A DNA stretch of 64,000 nucleotides from Isochrysis galbana (taxonomy: Eukaryota; Haptophyta; Isochrysidales; Isochrysidaceae). Positions 11,932 through 22,038 of this stretch are shown in pieces. A program made the position numbers and the translations under genes. The stretch covers positions 1,053,582 through 1,117,581 of the forward strand of contig CM030941.1 in the NCBI GenBank assembly GCA_018136815.1, given 5' to 3'. The notes below the pieces were generated by a model, which was given only the letters and a program-made list of their open reading frames with translations, had not been told where the DNA came from and ran no database searches. Numbering within the stretch: position 1 is the stretch's first letter; each line of letters starts with the position of its first letter.

Positions 11932-12878
11932 CAGTCGCGACTGTCACGCCCCTTCAGATATCTCTCAACGCCGTCGTTTACGTTTGATCGCGGTACGGGA
12001 ACGTACGGGAATTCTTTTCCAGTTCCCCCCGCGGTCGCCGAATTTTCCCCCCGCGGCCGCCGAATAGTTCCCCCCGCGGGAAGTGAGGTATGGCTCACCC
12101 CCCCTTTCGACCACGGAGGATGGATCTCCCTCCCCTTTCGCTGCGCTCTGTCAGGAGACCCCCGTACCTCGTCGTGTAGCTCGCGCGTGACGTGCCGAGC
12201 CCGTCGTGATATCTCGCCGCCTTTCGCCGTTGGCTGTTCGACTACTCATATATCGAAGAACAGGAGACGCCGCGTTGTGACTTGGGTGCCGCCACACCGC
12301 CCAAACATCCAGGTAAAACTCTCGTAAAAGAGAGAAGGGGATGGGTTGCAGCGTTGAGTCCTGCGGTCTGCCGCGCCGGCCGCCGATTCTACACCTTATC
12401 GTCCGGACGGGTGTGGTACTTCCTGTCTCTTCGATCGTCGCGCACTATTCTTATAGTTTGTCGTTCGCCGTTCGCCGTTCGTTCTTCGATTCTCGATTCT
12501 CGATTCTCGTCGTTCCGCGTTCTTCGTTTCTCGTTCTTCGATTCATCGTCGATTCTCGATTCTCGTCGTTCCGCGTTCTTCGTTTCTCGTTCTTCGATTC
12601 TCGATTCTCGTCGTTCCGCGTTCTTCGTTTCTCGCTCTCGATTCTCGATTCTTGTCGTTCCGCGTTCTCATCGGTCCTCGATTGTTCGTTGTTCGTAATT
12701 CGTAACTTCTCGATTTATTGTTTCATTCGCTCTTCGGATTTATTCGCTCTTCGCTCTTGGCTCATTCGGTCTCGTTCAGGATTGCTCTTCTGCCTTTCTC
12801 GTGGCTTGCTTGGAGCTCTCCGATGTCCGTTAGGTTCTCTTCTTTCCTCGCGAGACGCTCGATCCTAGCAGGGGGGTG
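11932..12878 (+). repeat. 3' flank of the gypsy element, possible 3' LTR, with tandem repeats
   Basis: A TGTCACGCCCC sequence 11 bases after the pol stop (11942) looks like the start of a 3' LTR. The right end was not found and no matching 5' copy was seen. At 12482-12672 there are four tandem copies of a 45-56 bp unit rich in TTCGATTCTCG and CGTTCCGCG. Confidence 0.45.
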
Positions 12879-14493
12879 TCGCATTCGCGAATCGACACTC
12901 GTTAGGCTTCGCTCTTCTCTTCGTCGTTCGGTATTTATCGTTATAATTCTCTCGTTCTCGTTCTCGGTCAAAAGCTTCGCTTGGATGCATGGGATCGTGG
13001 GTTGTGGAGCGCCCTCTCTCTTCCTCTCGAAAGAGAAGGGAAGTTTCCCCACCTTTCTTCCTCCCAGGCGCCTCGCAGATAGGTTTAATTTGCTATCTCC
13101 CCTGCGGTTCTTTATCTGCTTCTGGGGGCAATCAGGTTTAATTTGCGACCTCTTCGCATCTCCCCCTTAGGCACATCGCACTCCTTTCGTCTTATTTGGT
13201 AGGTCTCTTGGAATCCTGCGTAGCAAGATTGCCCCTCGATTCCGTTATGGTGCGATTCCCGTTCCAGACAAGATCGCCGACAGATCGCCCTTTGATCGTC
13301 GTCCGTTGTTGTCTGATCGGAGTGTTTGGGTTTGATTTCAGTCGAGTTATGTGAGAAAGTCGTGGGGCGAGAGTCGGGGTGTTTTCCTGGGTGTCGTTGT
13401 CCGTCGTCCTGTCGCCAGTCGTCATTCGTCGCTCTCGCTCTCGTCGTTCTCGCTCTCGTAACACTCATACCCTACAACCTCGCCTCGCCTCGCCAGCCCC
13501 TGCCACCACAGCCCTCCTCTCACTCACCCTCGCCTCTCGCCGCTCGCTCAATGTCGCTTTCGCCGCCGTCCTCGCCCTCGCTCAAGCCCGCCGGGCCCGC
13601 CTTCCTCTGCTGACGGGCTTCAGCCCGTCAGCACCTCCGAACTCGTCTCCTCCGCCGCGCCTGCCGCCGGCATGGCCCCTTCCTCATTGCCCTCAGGCCC
13701 TATGGGCCATCCCAATTCGTCATGTTCGTCCCCTTCCTGGGGGTTTGCCTGTGTGGGTTCGGGGAGTGGGGGGTGTTTGATTAGCCTCCTGGTCGCGTGG
13801 CTGTGTGTCGTGCGTGTCGTCCGTCCAGGTTTGGGGCTCCCGAGGGCCACTTTTCCTTTGCGTCTCGACGAGGCTCCACGCCTTTGTGTTGTTGTTGTTT
13901 TTGAAAATTTTGATAGGGCTTGTGGCTTTGAGGGTGAGGTTGCTACCCTTGGCCGCTTGCGCGTTTTGCGTGTCGTGTCTCGGCCGCGCGTGTCACGCGT
14001 GGCCGTGTTGGGGTGGGTGTATGATGCTCTCAACGTTGTGTATGGATCCTGCGCTTGCGCAGGAGAGCCTGGCTGCTGGGACATGCAGCTGTTGCTGCAT
14101 GTCACCAGCAGAGGTTTGATGGTGGTCTGGCTGACCGGCCGGGTCTGCGCCTCGTGCTTGCGCACGAGGTCAGTGCCATGGCAGTGTAGGGGCCCAGCCC
14201 GGAGGCTTTCCCTATGGGAGACTGCGCTTTGTGGCTTTGAGTGTGCATGGGCTCTGTTGTGCTGGTCTTGTTGTGCTGGCATGTTGTGTGCTATTGTGGT
14301 GTGTGCTGTCCGTGTGGCTCTGGGGCTTCGGCTCGGGTCGTGGCTCGCGGGTACCTGGGCTGGCATGGCCCCGGCTGGGGGACGCTGCGGCTGCGTGGCG
14401 TCGGCCATCACTTGGTCGGCCGGCGCGGTGAGGTGGGCTGAGAAGGAGGAGGGGAGCGTGGCGCGCTCCATGACCCTATCGTTATAACGATAG
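12879..14493 (-). repeat. K-family element, copy K1 (MERA ORF plus K-tail)
   Basis: Read on the minus strand: a head hairpin (14476-14493, CTATCG/CGATAG), then GGTC-ATG opening a 283-codon ORF (14471-13620) that starts MERA and is rich in Pro, Thr, Ser and Arg. The ORF ends in a hairpin over its stop codon. A tail of about 740 bp runs to 12879. The segment 12879-13745 is about 90% identical by eye to 52252-51390 in inverted orientation. The ORF has no recognised domain. Several perfect hairpins lie inside it (14045-14062, 14079-14102, 14150-14169). A non-LTR or non-autonomous retroelement is inferred. Confidence 0.6.
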
Positions 14494-14937
14494 TTCCCAA
14501 AACGGGCACTCTATTTACTGTCAGAAGCAACGTCACGACGATGCGGCAAGGCGCAAGGCGTGATGGTTTCCATCGGGAGGACTGTTGGTGGTTGAGCTCC
14601 TCTTCTTGCGCCCCTTGCCTTGCCACTCATACTCGCCCCCAGTGCGAGCGCCGCGCTGCGGCGGCTCCACCACCTTCAGCCGCGCCATGCGGCCGCGAAT
14701 GCCACGGGCCAAGAGCTTTCGCGCCAATCGTTCGCGTCAGCCGATTTGCACACCCAGTCCACATTGAAAAACTGCCTATTTCAATCGTGTTTCGAGTGCT
14801 GAGCCCCCCCCTCCTCACCCCATTAAGCCAGCATGTACCGGCAACCCCCCCATTGAAGTTGCGCTTTATTTATTTCAAGTTTTGGGGAGCTGTGAAAAGA
14901 AAACTGATTTTTTTTCAGTTTTGGAACGGAGGTAGTA
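14494..14937 (-). mobile_element. Mariner/Stowaway-like DNA transposon fragment F1
   Basis: The right end carries a terminal sequence that reads TACTACCTCCGTTCCAAAA inward on the minus strand, the type of end seen in plant mariner/Stowaway elements with TA target sites. 14560-14937 matches 27225-27615. The shared part includes a short minus-strand reading frame beginning MARKLLARG (start about 14727) that is conserved in both copies. No catalytic transposase domain is visible and the other terminal repeat is missing, so this is a partial element abutting the head of K1. Confidence 0.65.
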
Positions 14938-14942
14938 TTTAA

Positions 14943-15546
14943 ATCGCGGGCTTTGTTGTTTTCTCGGACTCCCGGCTCCCAAACAATTTGATAACTCGAT
15001 TATTGCAACTCCACCTCAACTCTTCCAGAAATTGACTGCAAGTCATTTCCCTACTCTCTCTCGCTCTTTCTCTCTCCCCTCTCCCTTTCTCTCTCTCCTC
15101 GGCCTCGCGACCGTTTCTCCTCGCTCCCTCCCCCCTCCCCCCTTGTTCACTTGTTCTCCCCCCCCCCTCTTCTATCTATGTGAGGATAGTCAAGACTCAA
15201 GCCAGGCGTCGCATAGTCCATAGTCCACTAATAGTCCATCCATAGTCCAACATTGCTGGATCTTCACTGCTAAAGCCGCTAGGTAGGGCTTTAGTGGTTC
15301 ATTCATTAATTATAATTAAGGTCAAAACAGGGCTTTTTTATTAGGGGTAAAAAATGACCATCTATAGATAGTGAGCTTTAGTTTACGCAAGTGAACGCCA
15401 ACGGAGCAGCGAGGCGCGAAGACCGGAGAAAAGAAAACGGTGGCCCCCCCGCGGAGGGGGGAGGCCGCCGCCGCTCTCTTTGCTCGTCGCCGCGCGCCGC
15501 TCGCCGCCCCAACACACAACGCACACACACACAAGCGCTCATCGCT
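14943..15546. other. Intergenic with CT tract and hairpin
   Basis: A pyrimidine tract of CTCTC repeats spans about 15040-15180. At about 15263-15297 an inverted repeat (CTAAAGCC / GGGCTTTAG) surrounds a short loop. Nothing else recognised. Confidence 0.35.
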
Positions 15547-15807
15547 ATGTCGACCACCCCAGCCCAGCTCGCGCTCACCGACGCCACCGCCGACGACGAC
15601 TCGCCCCTGCTCGTTGAGGCGATCGACGCGGCGGCGCCGGCGGACAGCGAATGCCAGCGCAAGGCACAACGCTGCAAGGAACCGCCGCTGACGGCGTGGG
15701 AAGTCCCCAAGTGGGACGCGGTGGCGAGGGGGGCCTGGGTCTCGGGAGCAGTCGCAGCACGCCCCAAAGGTCAAACTACAACCATAGTTCTTTTGCATCG
15801 CAATTAA
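15547..15807 (+). CDS. Small hypothetical ORF or first exon
   Basis: An 86-codon frame starting MSTTPAQLAL, rich in Ala and Asp, in locally GC-rich DNA. It may be the first exon of an unrecognised gene, because the frame loses coding character after about residue 74. No domain is recognised and no partner exon was found before the REEP-type gene on the opposite strand. Confidence 0.25.
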   Translation: MSTTPAQLALTDATADDDSPLLVEAIDAAAPADSECQRKAQRCKEPPLTAWEVPKWDAVARGAWVSGAVAARPKGQTTTIVLLHRN

Positions 15808-16099
15808 GTATAAACTTTGTTGGCCTCCGACTTCTACAGACCATGTCATATCTCACCACCCACATACAAAATTCCAGTCACGGTCTGGCATGGCTTCCCT
15901 TCCCACTCAGAAAGACGAGGATGCACAAGGTGTTTCCTTCTTTCGACGTAGAAAGAATTTATATGAGCTGCAGAAATCCTGCAAAGGAGACGTAGCGATA
16001 GCCATGGGCAAAAAAGAAATGCGCCCATCTTCCTAGGAGTGCACTATCATGATTGGAGGGAAAAGATGCATGTCCAAGCATCCTACGAGATATGGGTAT
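15808..16099. other. Short intergenic
   Basis: An AAGT-ATAA-ACTT stem near 15797-15808 resembles the head hairpins of the structured repeats but lacks the rest of the head. Otherwise nothing recognised; it probably includes the 3' UTR of the REEP-type gene. Confidence 0.3.
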
Positions 16100-17623
16100 T
16101 TAGTCTTGGTGCGCATGGGTTGATGAGGAGTCAGGCCCACTAGAGCCTGCATGCTGCAGACGTTTCGAGTAAATAGCGTTGGCCCTTGGCGATCGCGTAT
16201 GCCTGAGTGCCTTGGGATTTTCTGGAGGAGGGCTCGCATTGGCGCCGTTCGCTGCTTGGAGGTCATTTAATACGCGGACACCCGACCCACCCAGGAGAAA
16301 GCGCCCGAAAGGTGTTAGGTGCAACAAAAACAAAGTTGCCGCGCGGAAGTAAGGTAGCTGAAGCCAGACTGCCAAGACCATCTGCGCATGCGTCGAAAAA
16401 GGGAGCCAACGTAGCCAAGGTAGCTGGTCAAGGATTGCGGCTATGACACAATGCACGAGCCAATACCGGAGTTGGACTTGAGAGGAGTATGCAGCCTCAG
16501 CTGCCATCTCAGGTGAGCCGGTGGGCATTTCGAGGACCTCAATCGACTTGATCACCGGATGGCCCAGCGACCAATAAAGTAGCGCGAAGGCTGTAAGCGG
16601 ATAAGGAGTGAGCATACAGGCGGCAACCGCGAGGAGCAGGTAACCTTCTTGTGCTGCGTGCATGATTCCAGTATGGATTGTTGATGGTAGCACCAAGCGA
16701 AAGATCAACGCCACCTTGTCGACGACACCGGCAGGCAAAGACGGGAGGGCTTCATTCAGCCGCAGCATGCGAAAAGCGAGGGCAGGGCCAACGACTTTGT
16801 ATGCCAGTTCAAGTCCATCGTGTGGTAGCTGGATCCAAATCGCAACGCAAGCGAGCATGGGAGCCGCAACAGCAGATTCCATAGAAATTGTCGGTATCAG
16901 CCTCGTTGCAAATGGAATGGAAGAAACCACCGATGAGGTCAGTTTGCAAGTAGCCCACAGCACCCAAAACCGAAGCCAGCCGCGCTGCGTGAAGCGCTCG
17001 TCAAGTCCGTCGGCGCGGAGCGAAAGAAGTGTCCGAATCCACGGGACTGGAGTGAACAAAAGCCATGAAACGGATGGCCAGATGGGCAGCAGAACAGACT
17101 CGAGCCGCAAGGCTCTTAGGAGCCGCAGCAAGGCGAGAGACGCGATGGCGAAACCAAGGTGGGGAAGGGCCCGCGCGACGAAGCGGGAGCGCCGCCGCAC
17201 TCCGTCCTTGACCCTCAGGTAGTACGCATTTAGAGGTTCAGTTATGCGTGCTGAGGCCCATAGGCGCAGCCTGGTAAAGTAGCGCTTGCGGCGCAGGAGG
17301 ATGCGCACACGCCAGATCAGCAATAAGGAGAGAAGGAGACTGAACTCCATGATGAGCACGTCGCGCGGCTGTGCGGCGAAGGCAACGGCAGCGCGGTGCG
17401 CATAGGGGCGCATTGCGTGCGCCAGCTTTTGGACGCCACACGACATTGGGAAGAAGGCGAGGCGCGCGAGGCGCAGCCAGGCGGCGGTGGCCTCCCGCGC
17501 CTCGACAAGTGCGATACCGAGCGCCTGCTGCAGCTCGGGCGCGCTCACCGCGCCGCAGTGGGAGAATAGCGGTTCCTCCTCGCTCGGCGCGCCGACATCG
17601 GACTCGGGAATGGGAGGGTCCAT
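16100..17623 (-). CDS. REEP/HVA22 (TB2/DP1) family membrane protein
   Basis: 507 aa. Residues about 329-446 match the TB2/DP1/HVA22 fold: a hydrophobic hairpin, then K-x-I-E ('KSIEVLE'), a linker, 'LRYWLVHCVIAAILD', and 'VLAVWLQLPYFRAATLFLL', ending in 'PFGRFLL'. Family members (REEP5, Yop1, HVA22) shape tubular ER by wedging hydrophobic hairpins into the membrane. This protein is much longer than the usual 180-250 aa. It has about 320 N-terminal residues with several further hydrophobic segments and basic stretches. The C-terminal 60 residues are polar. I chose the Met at 17623 (MDPPIPES) because the frame upstream runs through repeat E1, which also occurs at 62.2 kb. An ER location is inferred from the family. 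Confidence 0.8.
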   Translation of the reverse strand: MDPPIPESDVGAPSEEEPLFSHCGAVSAPELQQALGIALVEAREATAAWLRLARLAFFPMSCGVQKLAHAMRPYAHRAAVAFAAQPRDVLIMEFSLLLSLLLIWRVRILLRRKRYFTRLRLWASARITEPLNAYYLRVKDGVRRRSRFVARALPHLGFAIASLALLRLLRALRLESVLLPIWPSVSWLLFTPVPWIRTLLSLRADGLDERFTQRGWLRFWVLWATCKLTSSVVSSIPFATRLIPTISMESAVAAPMLACVAIWIQLPHDGLELAYKVVGPALAFRMLRLNEALPSLPAGVVDKVALIFRLVLPSTIHTGIMHAAQEGYLLLAVAACMLTPYPLTAFALLYWSLGHPVIKSIEVLEMPTGSPEMAAEAAYSSQVQLRYWLVHCVIAAILDQLPWLRWLPFSTHAQMVLAVWLQLPYFRAATLFLLHLTPFGRFLLGGSGVRVLNDLQAANGANASPPPENPKALRHTRSPRANAIYSKRLQHAGSSGPDSSSTHAHQD

Positions 17624-17709
17624 TGCGCCGCCGTGGGTCGCTCGCCCCTCGGAATCCCTACGGGCTGCCCCTCCGATAGAAATTGTAGTCTTGTAAGAGG
17701 TCTTGTTGG

Positions 17710-17835
17710 CTAGCATCCCTAGCCACATACACCGGACGAGCCATGCACCAACCGCGCACACCCCCATCGCGGTCATCGCGGGGTAGAGGGGCTCCGTTGC
17801 CGATGAGGCACGGTCCCTCAGCACTAGGATTAAAC
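17710..17835. repeat. E-family repeat, copy 1
   Basis: About 125 bp matching 62166-62290 in the same orientation (shared CATACACCGGACGAGCC, GGGCTCCGTTGCCG and ACGGTCCCTCAGCACTA). It lies 90 bp upstream of the REEP-type gene start, so it may sit in that gene's promoter or leader. No coding potential. Confidence 0.7.
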
Positions 17836-18088
17836 TAGGACAACAAGAAAACTCTGACACTCCCCCATCGCCAAAGGCGAATCCCTATTTCCCATCCGAC
17901 GTCATTCCCAATGAAAGATACAAGCATACGTCAGGACTGAATCGAGCTCAAGCGAGATGACGCATAGGCCGACGAAGGATTCTCATTAGGCCGATAAAGG
18001 CGTAATGGCTCCACTACGGCATGAGGCCTGTCAACTCTAAGAGAGTTTGCAGGTTGACCGGTGGGACATGCGGAAGTGCGACAAGTCG

Positions 18089-19135
18089 CTAAAATGATCC
18101 GAGCGACTTGTTGCGGAACGAAACGAACTTCCCCTTTTCTAGAGCCTTGGTCATCATGTCGGCAATTTGGTCGTTGGTCGACAGCCACGAAGGAGTTGAG
18201 ATAAGATCGAGAAATTGCTTGCGGCCAAACCAAAGCCAATTTTCGTAGTGACGAGTGCGAGCCGTAACACCAGGATTCTTGATTGAAGCGATTGTGGCTG
18301 AGTTGTCGCAATGGATAGCAACCGGAAGAGAGTAATCCGCTTCGAGAAACTCTAGAACGTTAAGAACAAACCTTAGATCCTTGGCTCCATTAGTATATGC
18401 AGCGATTTCGGCTTCGGCAGAGGATTGTGGAATTATCTTCAGTTTGCGTGCCGAATATGAGACCGCCGCTCCGCAGTACATGATGATGTGACCCGAGAAA
18501 GGGTTAGGGGAGGAACCCCAAGATGCGTCTGAGTAGACTTCAATGGTGGGTGCGGAGCCTCTGTAAGTTAGCGACAGCGATTTGGTGTTGTGTAGGTATG
18601 AAAGAACGGCTTGCGCATGCTCGAAGTTCTTGGGGCTTGGATCCTGCATGAACTGACAGAGAAAGCTTGAGGCGTAAGCAACGTCGGGCCTTGTGCAATT
18701 TGCTATCCAGAGCAGGCATCCCATTAGAGCTAGATAGGGCTTGTCCCTCATGATGGCGCGCTCTTCATCTTCATCAGATGTGGCACCTTTCATTTTCATG
18801 AAGGTATCTATGTCGGTTGAACGAATTGGAATGGTGTATGGTTTGCTCGAGCCGCGCAGGAACTTGGTCGCCGTGTTGACAATGTAGTGTTCTTGGCTGA
18901 CGCGAAGAGTTTTAGCGGTCACATCTCGCGAGAGTAGCATCCCACAAAACAATGAGGGCGCCTTGGGAGCGCTGCACGCGAACCTTGCGGTATACCTTGA
19001 AAGGAATGTGCGGACTTGCTCGGTAGCCGATTTGTTGTCGCCGCGCGTATGCGCGTACACGCACAGCTCGTACAGCGGCGACATATCTGCATATTTTCGA
19101 CATATTTGGGCTAGCGCCTCACATGTAAACGGCAC
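18089..19135 (-). mobile_element. Ty1/copia retrotransposon fragment (RT end and RNase H)
   Basis: Fossil fragment of a Ty1/copia (Pseudoviridae) pol: the C-terminal part of the reverse transcriptase followed by RNase H ('YSDASWG', 'SSAEAEI', 'HCDNSATI') and the 'ADMMTKAL' block usual at the end of copia pol. Gag, protease and integrase were not seen, and no LTR pair was recognised. It is a 3' remnant and looks moderately recent. Confidence 0.9.
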
Positions 19136-19207
19136 ATTTTTGAAACATATTTCGGCAGTTTTTTCTACATGTTCCTACCTATCCCTACCCCTCGATATTT
19201 GATATTT

Positions 19208-19450
19208 CTATTTGTCCCCCCTCCAGTGCATGCACCGACGCACCGACCCCGCGCGCACCCCAACGCGTCCTCTCCTCGAGTCCACGCTGGGGGAAAACCC
19301 CTTTCGGGTAAAACAACGCGGGGGGGGGGGGCATTCGTGATTGTAGGGGCCTAGAGCGCTAATCTCTCTATCTCTCTGCTCGCCGGAGCAAGTGGCCGCG
19401 GCGAGCCGCGGCCCTTCCCTCCTGGCGGCCTGGCTCTGGCTCTGGATCAT
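19208..19450 (-). repeat. A-family repeat, copy 1 (head missing)
   Basis: Matches 52436-52625: a GC-rich segment with GAGTCCACGCTGGGGG, a GGGG-TTTT-CCCC stem, a C/G run, then GGCCGCGGCGAGCCGCGGCC. In the other copy this tail is joined to head B; here the head is absent, as expected for a 5'-truncated retrocopy. Confidence 0.7.
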
Positions 19451-20259
19451 CTTTGTCATGGCCGTTCAACTGTTTGCACCCTAAAAGTGGTAACTACCGC
19501 AGGTGAAGTATGAGCCTTTCCTCACAAGTGTATTGCTAGCTCCGGGTTGGTTGTCGAGCAGGTGGCTCGTGACCACCAATGCTATGCTGCTCATGAAGCG
19601 TGCTATGAGCAAACATACCCGGTCCCGTCGAGGCGACATATTCGAGATAGCGCTTCTCGTCCACAAGTCCACACGATTGAAGGGCGGGGCGATCTATGTG
19701 GAGCGTGGCGAGTGTTGTTGATGGCGTCAAGGTGCCAACAGTGCCACTTGGATCACAGAGACCAAGAATGGTCGCTGATACGGGGCTTCGAATGAAGTGC
19801 TCTTGCTCGAGTATGCCCCACGTCGTGTGGTACAGTTCGTCCGCCGTGCTGACGCTATGAGCTTCCCAGTCTAGTCTGAGAACCTGCTCGCCGGCCTCAA
19901 CCCACCCCAACGTCGCCAGGTGCTGTATATGCACTACGTCGCCAATGTCATCACATCCACGACGGGTGAGACCCAGCTCGGCGCGCCAAGCTGACCGCAC
20001 CGCAAGAAGCCCTCCTTGCATCGGCGAACGGTGTAGCCGCAGCCATGTGTGTGAGGCCGTGCAGAACAGGGTCCTCGTCGCCATGAGCGCGATCGATCCT
20101 CTCGATCCCGATCGACGAGGGTATGAAGGATGCTACTGTCGTCGCCCAGTGTGTTGACCAGTTGCGTTGGTGGCGCTCTTCTGCACCTCCGCCTGTCAAA
20201 AGTTTACCTTTAGTTTTCCGCCGAGGACGGGCGTCTCGGGCAATGGCAATGGAGGGGAC
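19451..20259 (-). other. Unassigned; weak minus-strand ORF
   Basis: The longest frame is 182 codons on the minus strand (20084-19536), with mixed composition and no recognised domain. It could be a decayed transposon or an orphan exon. No repeat copy was seen elsewhere in the window. Confidence 0.25.
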
Positions 20260-20264
20260 TCGGT

Positions 20265-20442
20265 CGGGGAGAGGCGGGGGTCGGTCGGGGGGCCGGCGAA
20301 GGGGGAGTTTCTAAGGGATACATGATACATGTTAAAGTAGTGTGTGTCAAAGGCAGCAAAGCGCATCAAGGTGCACGGGCAAGTGCGCTGCGGGTTATCG
20401 TGATAGTACCGGGCTAGCGGCAGTAGTGGTACTAACGCTCAG
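20265..20442. repeat. J direct repeat, copy 1
   Basis: A G-rich stretch then a block shared with 20880-21033 (GGGCAAGTGCGCTG, CGTGATAGTACCGGGCTAG and TAACGCTCAG). The pair flanks about 440 bp of unrecognised DNA. Confidence 0.65.
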
Positions 20443-20879
20443 ATGCATTTGCTATCCCAGCTAACAGCTAAGGTCGCGTTCCGTCAAATATGGGACATCA
20501 CTCAAATGGAGCCATCGAATGTCCATAGTCGTTTACAACAATATTCATATACTCTCACCCGAATGCCAACTTTTATTTATATCCACAAGAGAGGCCAAAA
20601 TACGAAACATAAAAGGCGGGGACCCTTGACCCTTGTGGCAGTGTGGCAGGTACCTCGAGGCGCAGTCTCTTATTTCTCGAGGATCGCTCGCGGCGAGAGC
20701 TGTAAGGGCCGTTCTTCTTTTTTGACCAGAGGCCCCCCCCCCCCCCGGCCCCCGGTTCTTTTTCCCGGAGAATCGCGCGACGTAGGTCGTAGGTCGGTCC
20801 GCCTCAATGGTCAATGGTCAATGGGGTTTCCCTCATTGTAGCTTGTGGGGGCAGTTATAATTAATGGGAGCATGGGAGC

Positions 20880-21033
20880 CGGGGGTTTGGGGTTTGCGAG
20901 GGGGGAGATTCGAAGGGGTGCATATGCGTATGTGTCTAGTGACAGCACACGTCAAGGCGTACGGGCAAGTGCGCTGAGGGGTGTCGTGATAGTACCGGGC
21001 TAGTGGGAGTAGTTAGTGGTATTAACGCTCAGT
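20880..21033. repeat. J direct repeat, copy 2
   Basis: Second copy of the J block in the same orientation, diverged at roughly one base in eight over the best 80 bp. Terminal direct repeats of a small element or a local duplication are both possible. Confidence 0.65.
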
Positions 21034-22038
21034 TTTATTATTGAGAGCCCGATGTCCGATGTTGCAACTTGAAGTTGGGTATTATTTTCGAAAATTTTGC
21101 CAGAGGACCCCCGGATTTTAATGTTAGTAGTATCAGTTTGTTATTGGCCGCAATATCTCTTATACCTTAAAGTACCTTTTTTTACAATGTACAATGTATG
21201 TACAACTACATACTACATACATCGTATACGTATACATCATGCGTGATAACTACAACTACAACAACAGAGCTTGTTCTCTTATTCTAATTTAGGCTGCCAT
21301 TTGCCCATTGACCATTTAAGCTGGTGCCCTCGGCACCCCCATAGTGAGTGACCGCGCTGGCCACGGGCTGTGCGCTGTATGTACGCCGCTCCGGGGGCGG
21401 CGCTTCGGCGTAGAGAGAGGGGCAAGCCGCGGGGAACCGTAGTGCCCGACGGTTTCCCCTCCCTACACCAGGGCTCAAGGGAAAGAAAGGAGAGCGAATG
21501 GGGGGAGAGTGAGAGAGGGGAGTGAGTTCGCCCCCCCTCCCCTCCCGATCTCCTCTCCTCATACCAACAACAAGATGTGGTATAAGTCCAAGAGCAACGC
21601 GTGCATCCGTGCTCTCACATTCAAAATCGAGGTGCTCCAACGCTCACTCACTTAGTATCCCAGTGCTAACTAGCTCCACTACGCTCCATGACGTTTCTGC
21701 TGGGGTGCCCAGCACCGTACCACATCCCACCGTCCTGTTTGGTGAATTCTTCGCGATCTCTGTCAAACATCCCACACCAACTTGGATGTTGCACCATTTT
21801 GCACTAGCGCCGCACAATGTGCCGAATGCCACCTCACAAAGCAATGTCCGCGCAGGACGCGTCCTTTCGCTATAGAGACGGGCGAGGATCGCTTCCATCG
21901 CGTTACAAGACCGTGCCGACCGCCATGGCTTGTGCACGAGCGCACAAAGCCAGCTGCAAATGTCATCCGCAAGCTCAACGACTTTCGCATTCGTCTTCCC
22001 AACCATCCATGAGACGAAATCATCCCTAATTATTGCCA
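21034..22038. other. Intergenic, no gene recognised
   Basis: At 21176-21240 there is an AT-rich run of TACA/TACAT steps. A minus-strand frame of 132 codons (22042-21644) has normal amino-acid composition but no domain, and it overlaps the KDEL-receptor stop. It may be 3' UTR or an orphan. Confidence 0.3.

Noticed and set aside
13672-14487. 271-codon plus-strand ORF within K1
   Set aside because: Cys/Val/Gly-rich antisense of the MERA frame; the head hairpin and G-T pairs indicate the minus strand as sense.
15263-15297. CTAAAGCC hairpin as another structured head
   Set aside because: The stem is good, but the loop, the closing CTA..TGG order and the following GGTC..ATGG and GC hairpin are missing.
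17624-17860. 79-codon N-terminal extension of the REEP-type gene
   Set aside because: It runs through the E1 repeat, which is also present elsewhere without coding context; the downstream Met at 17623 is preferred.
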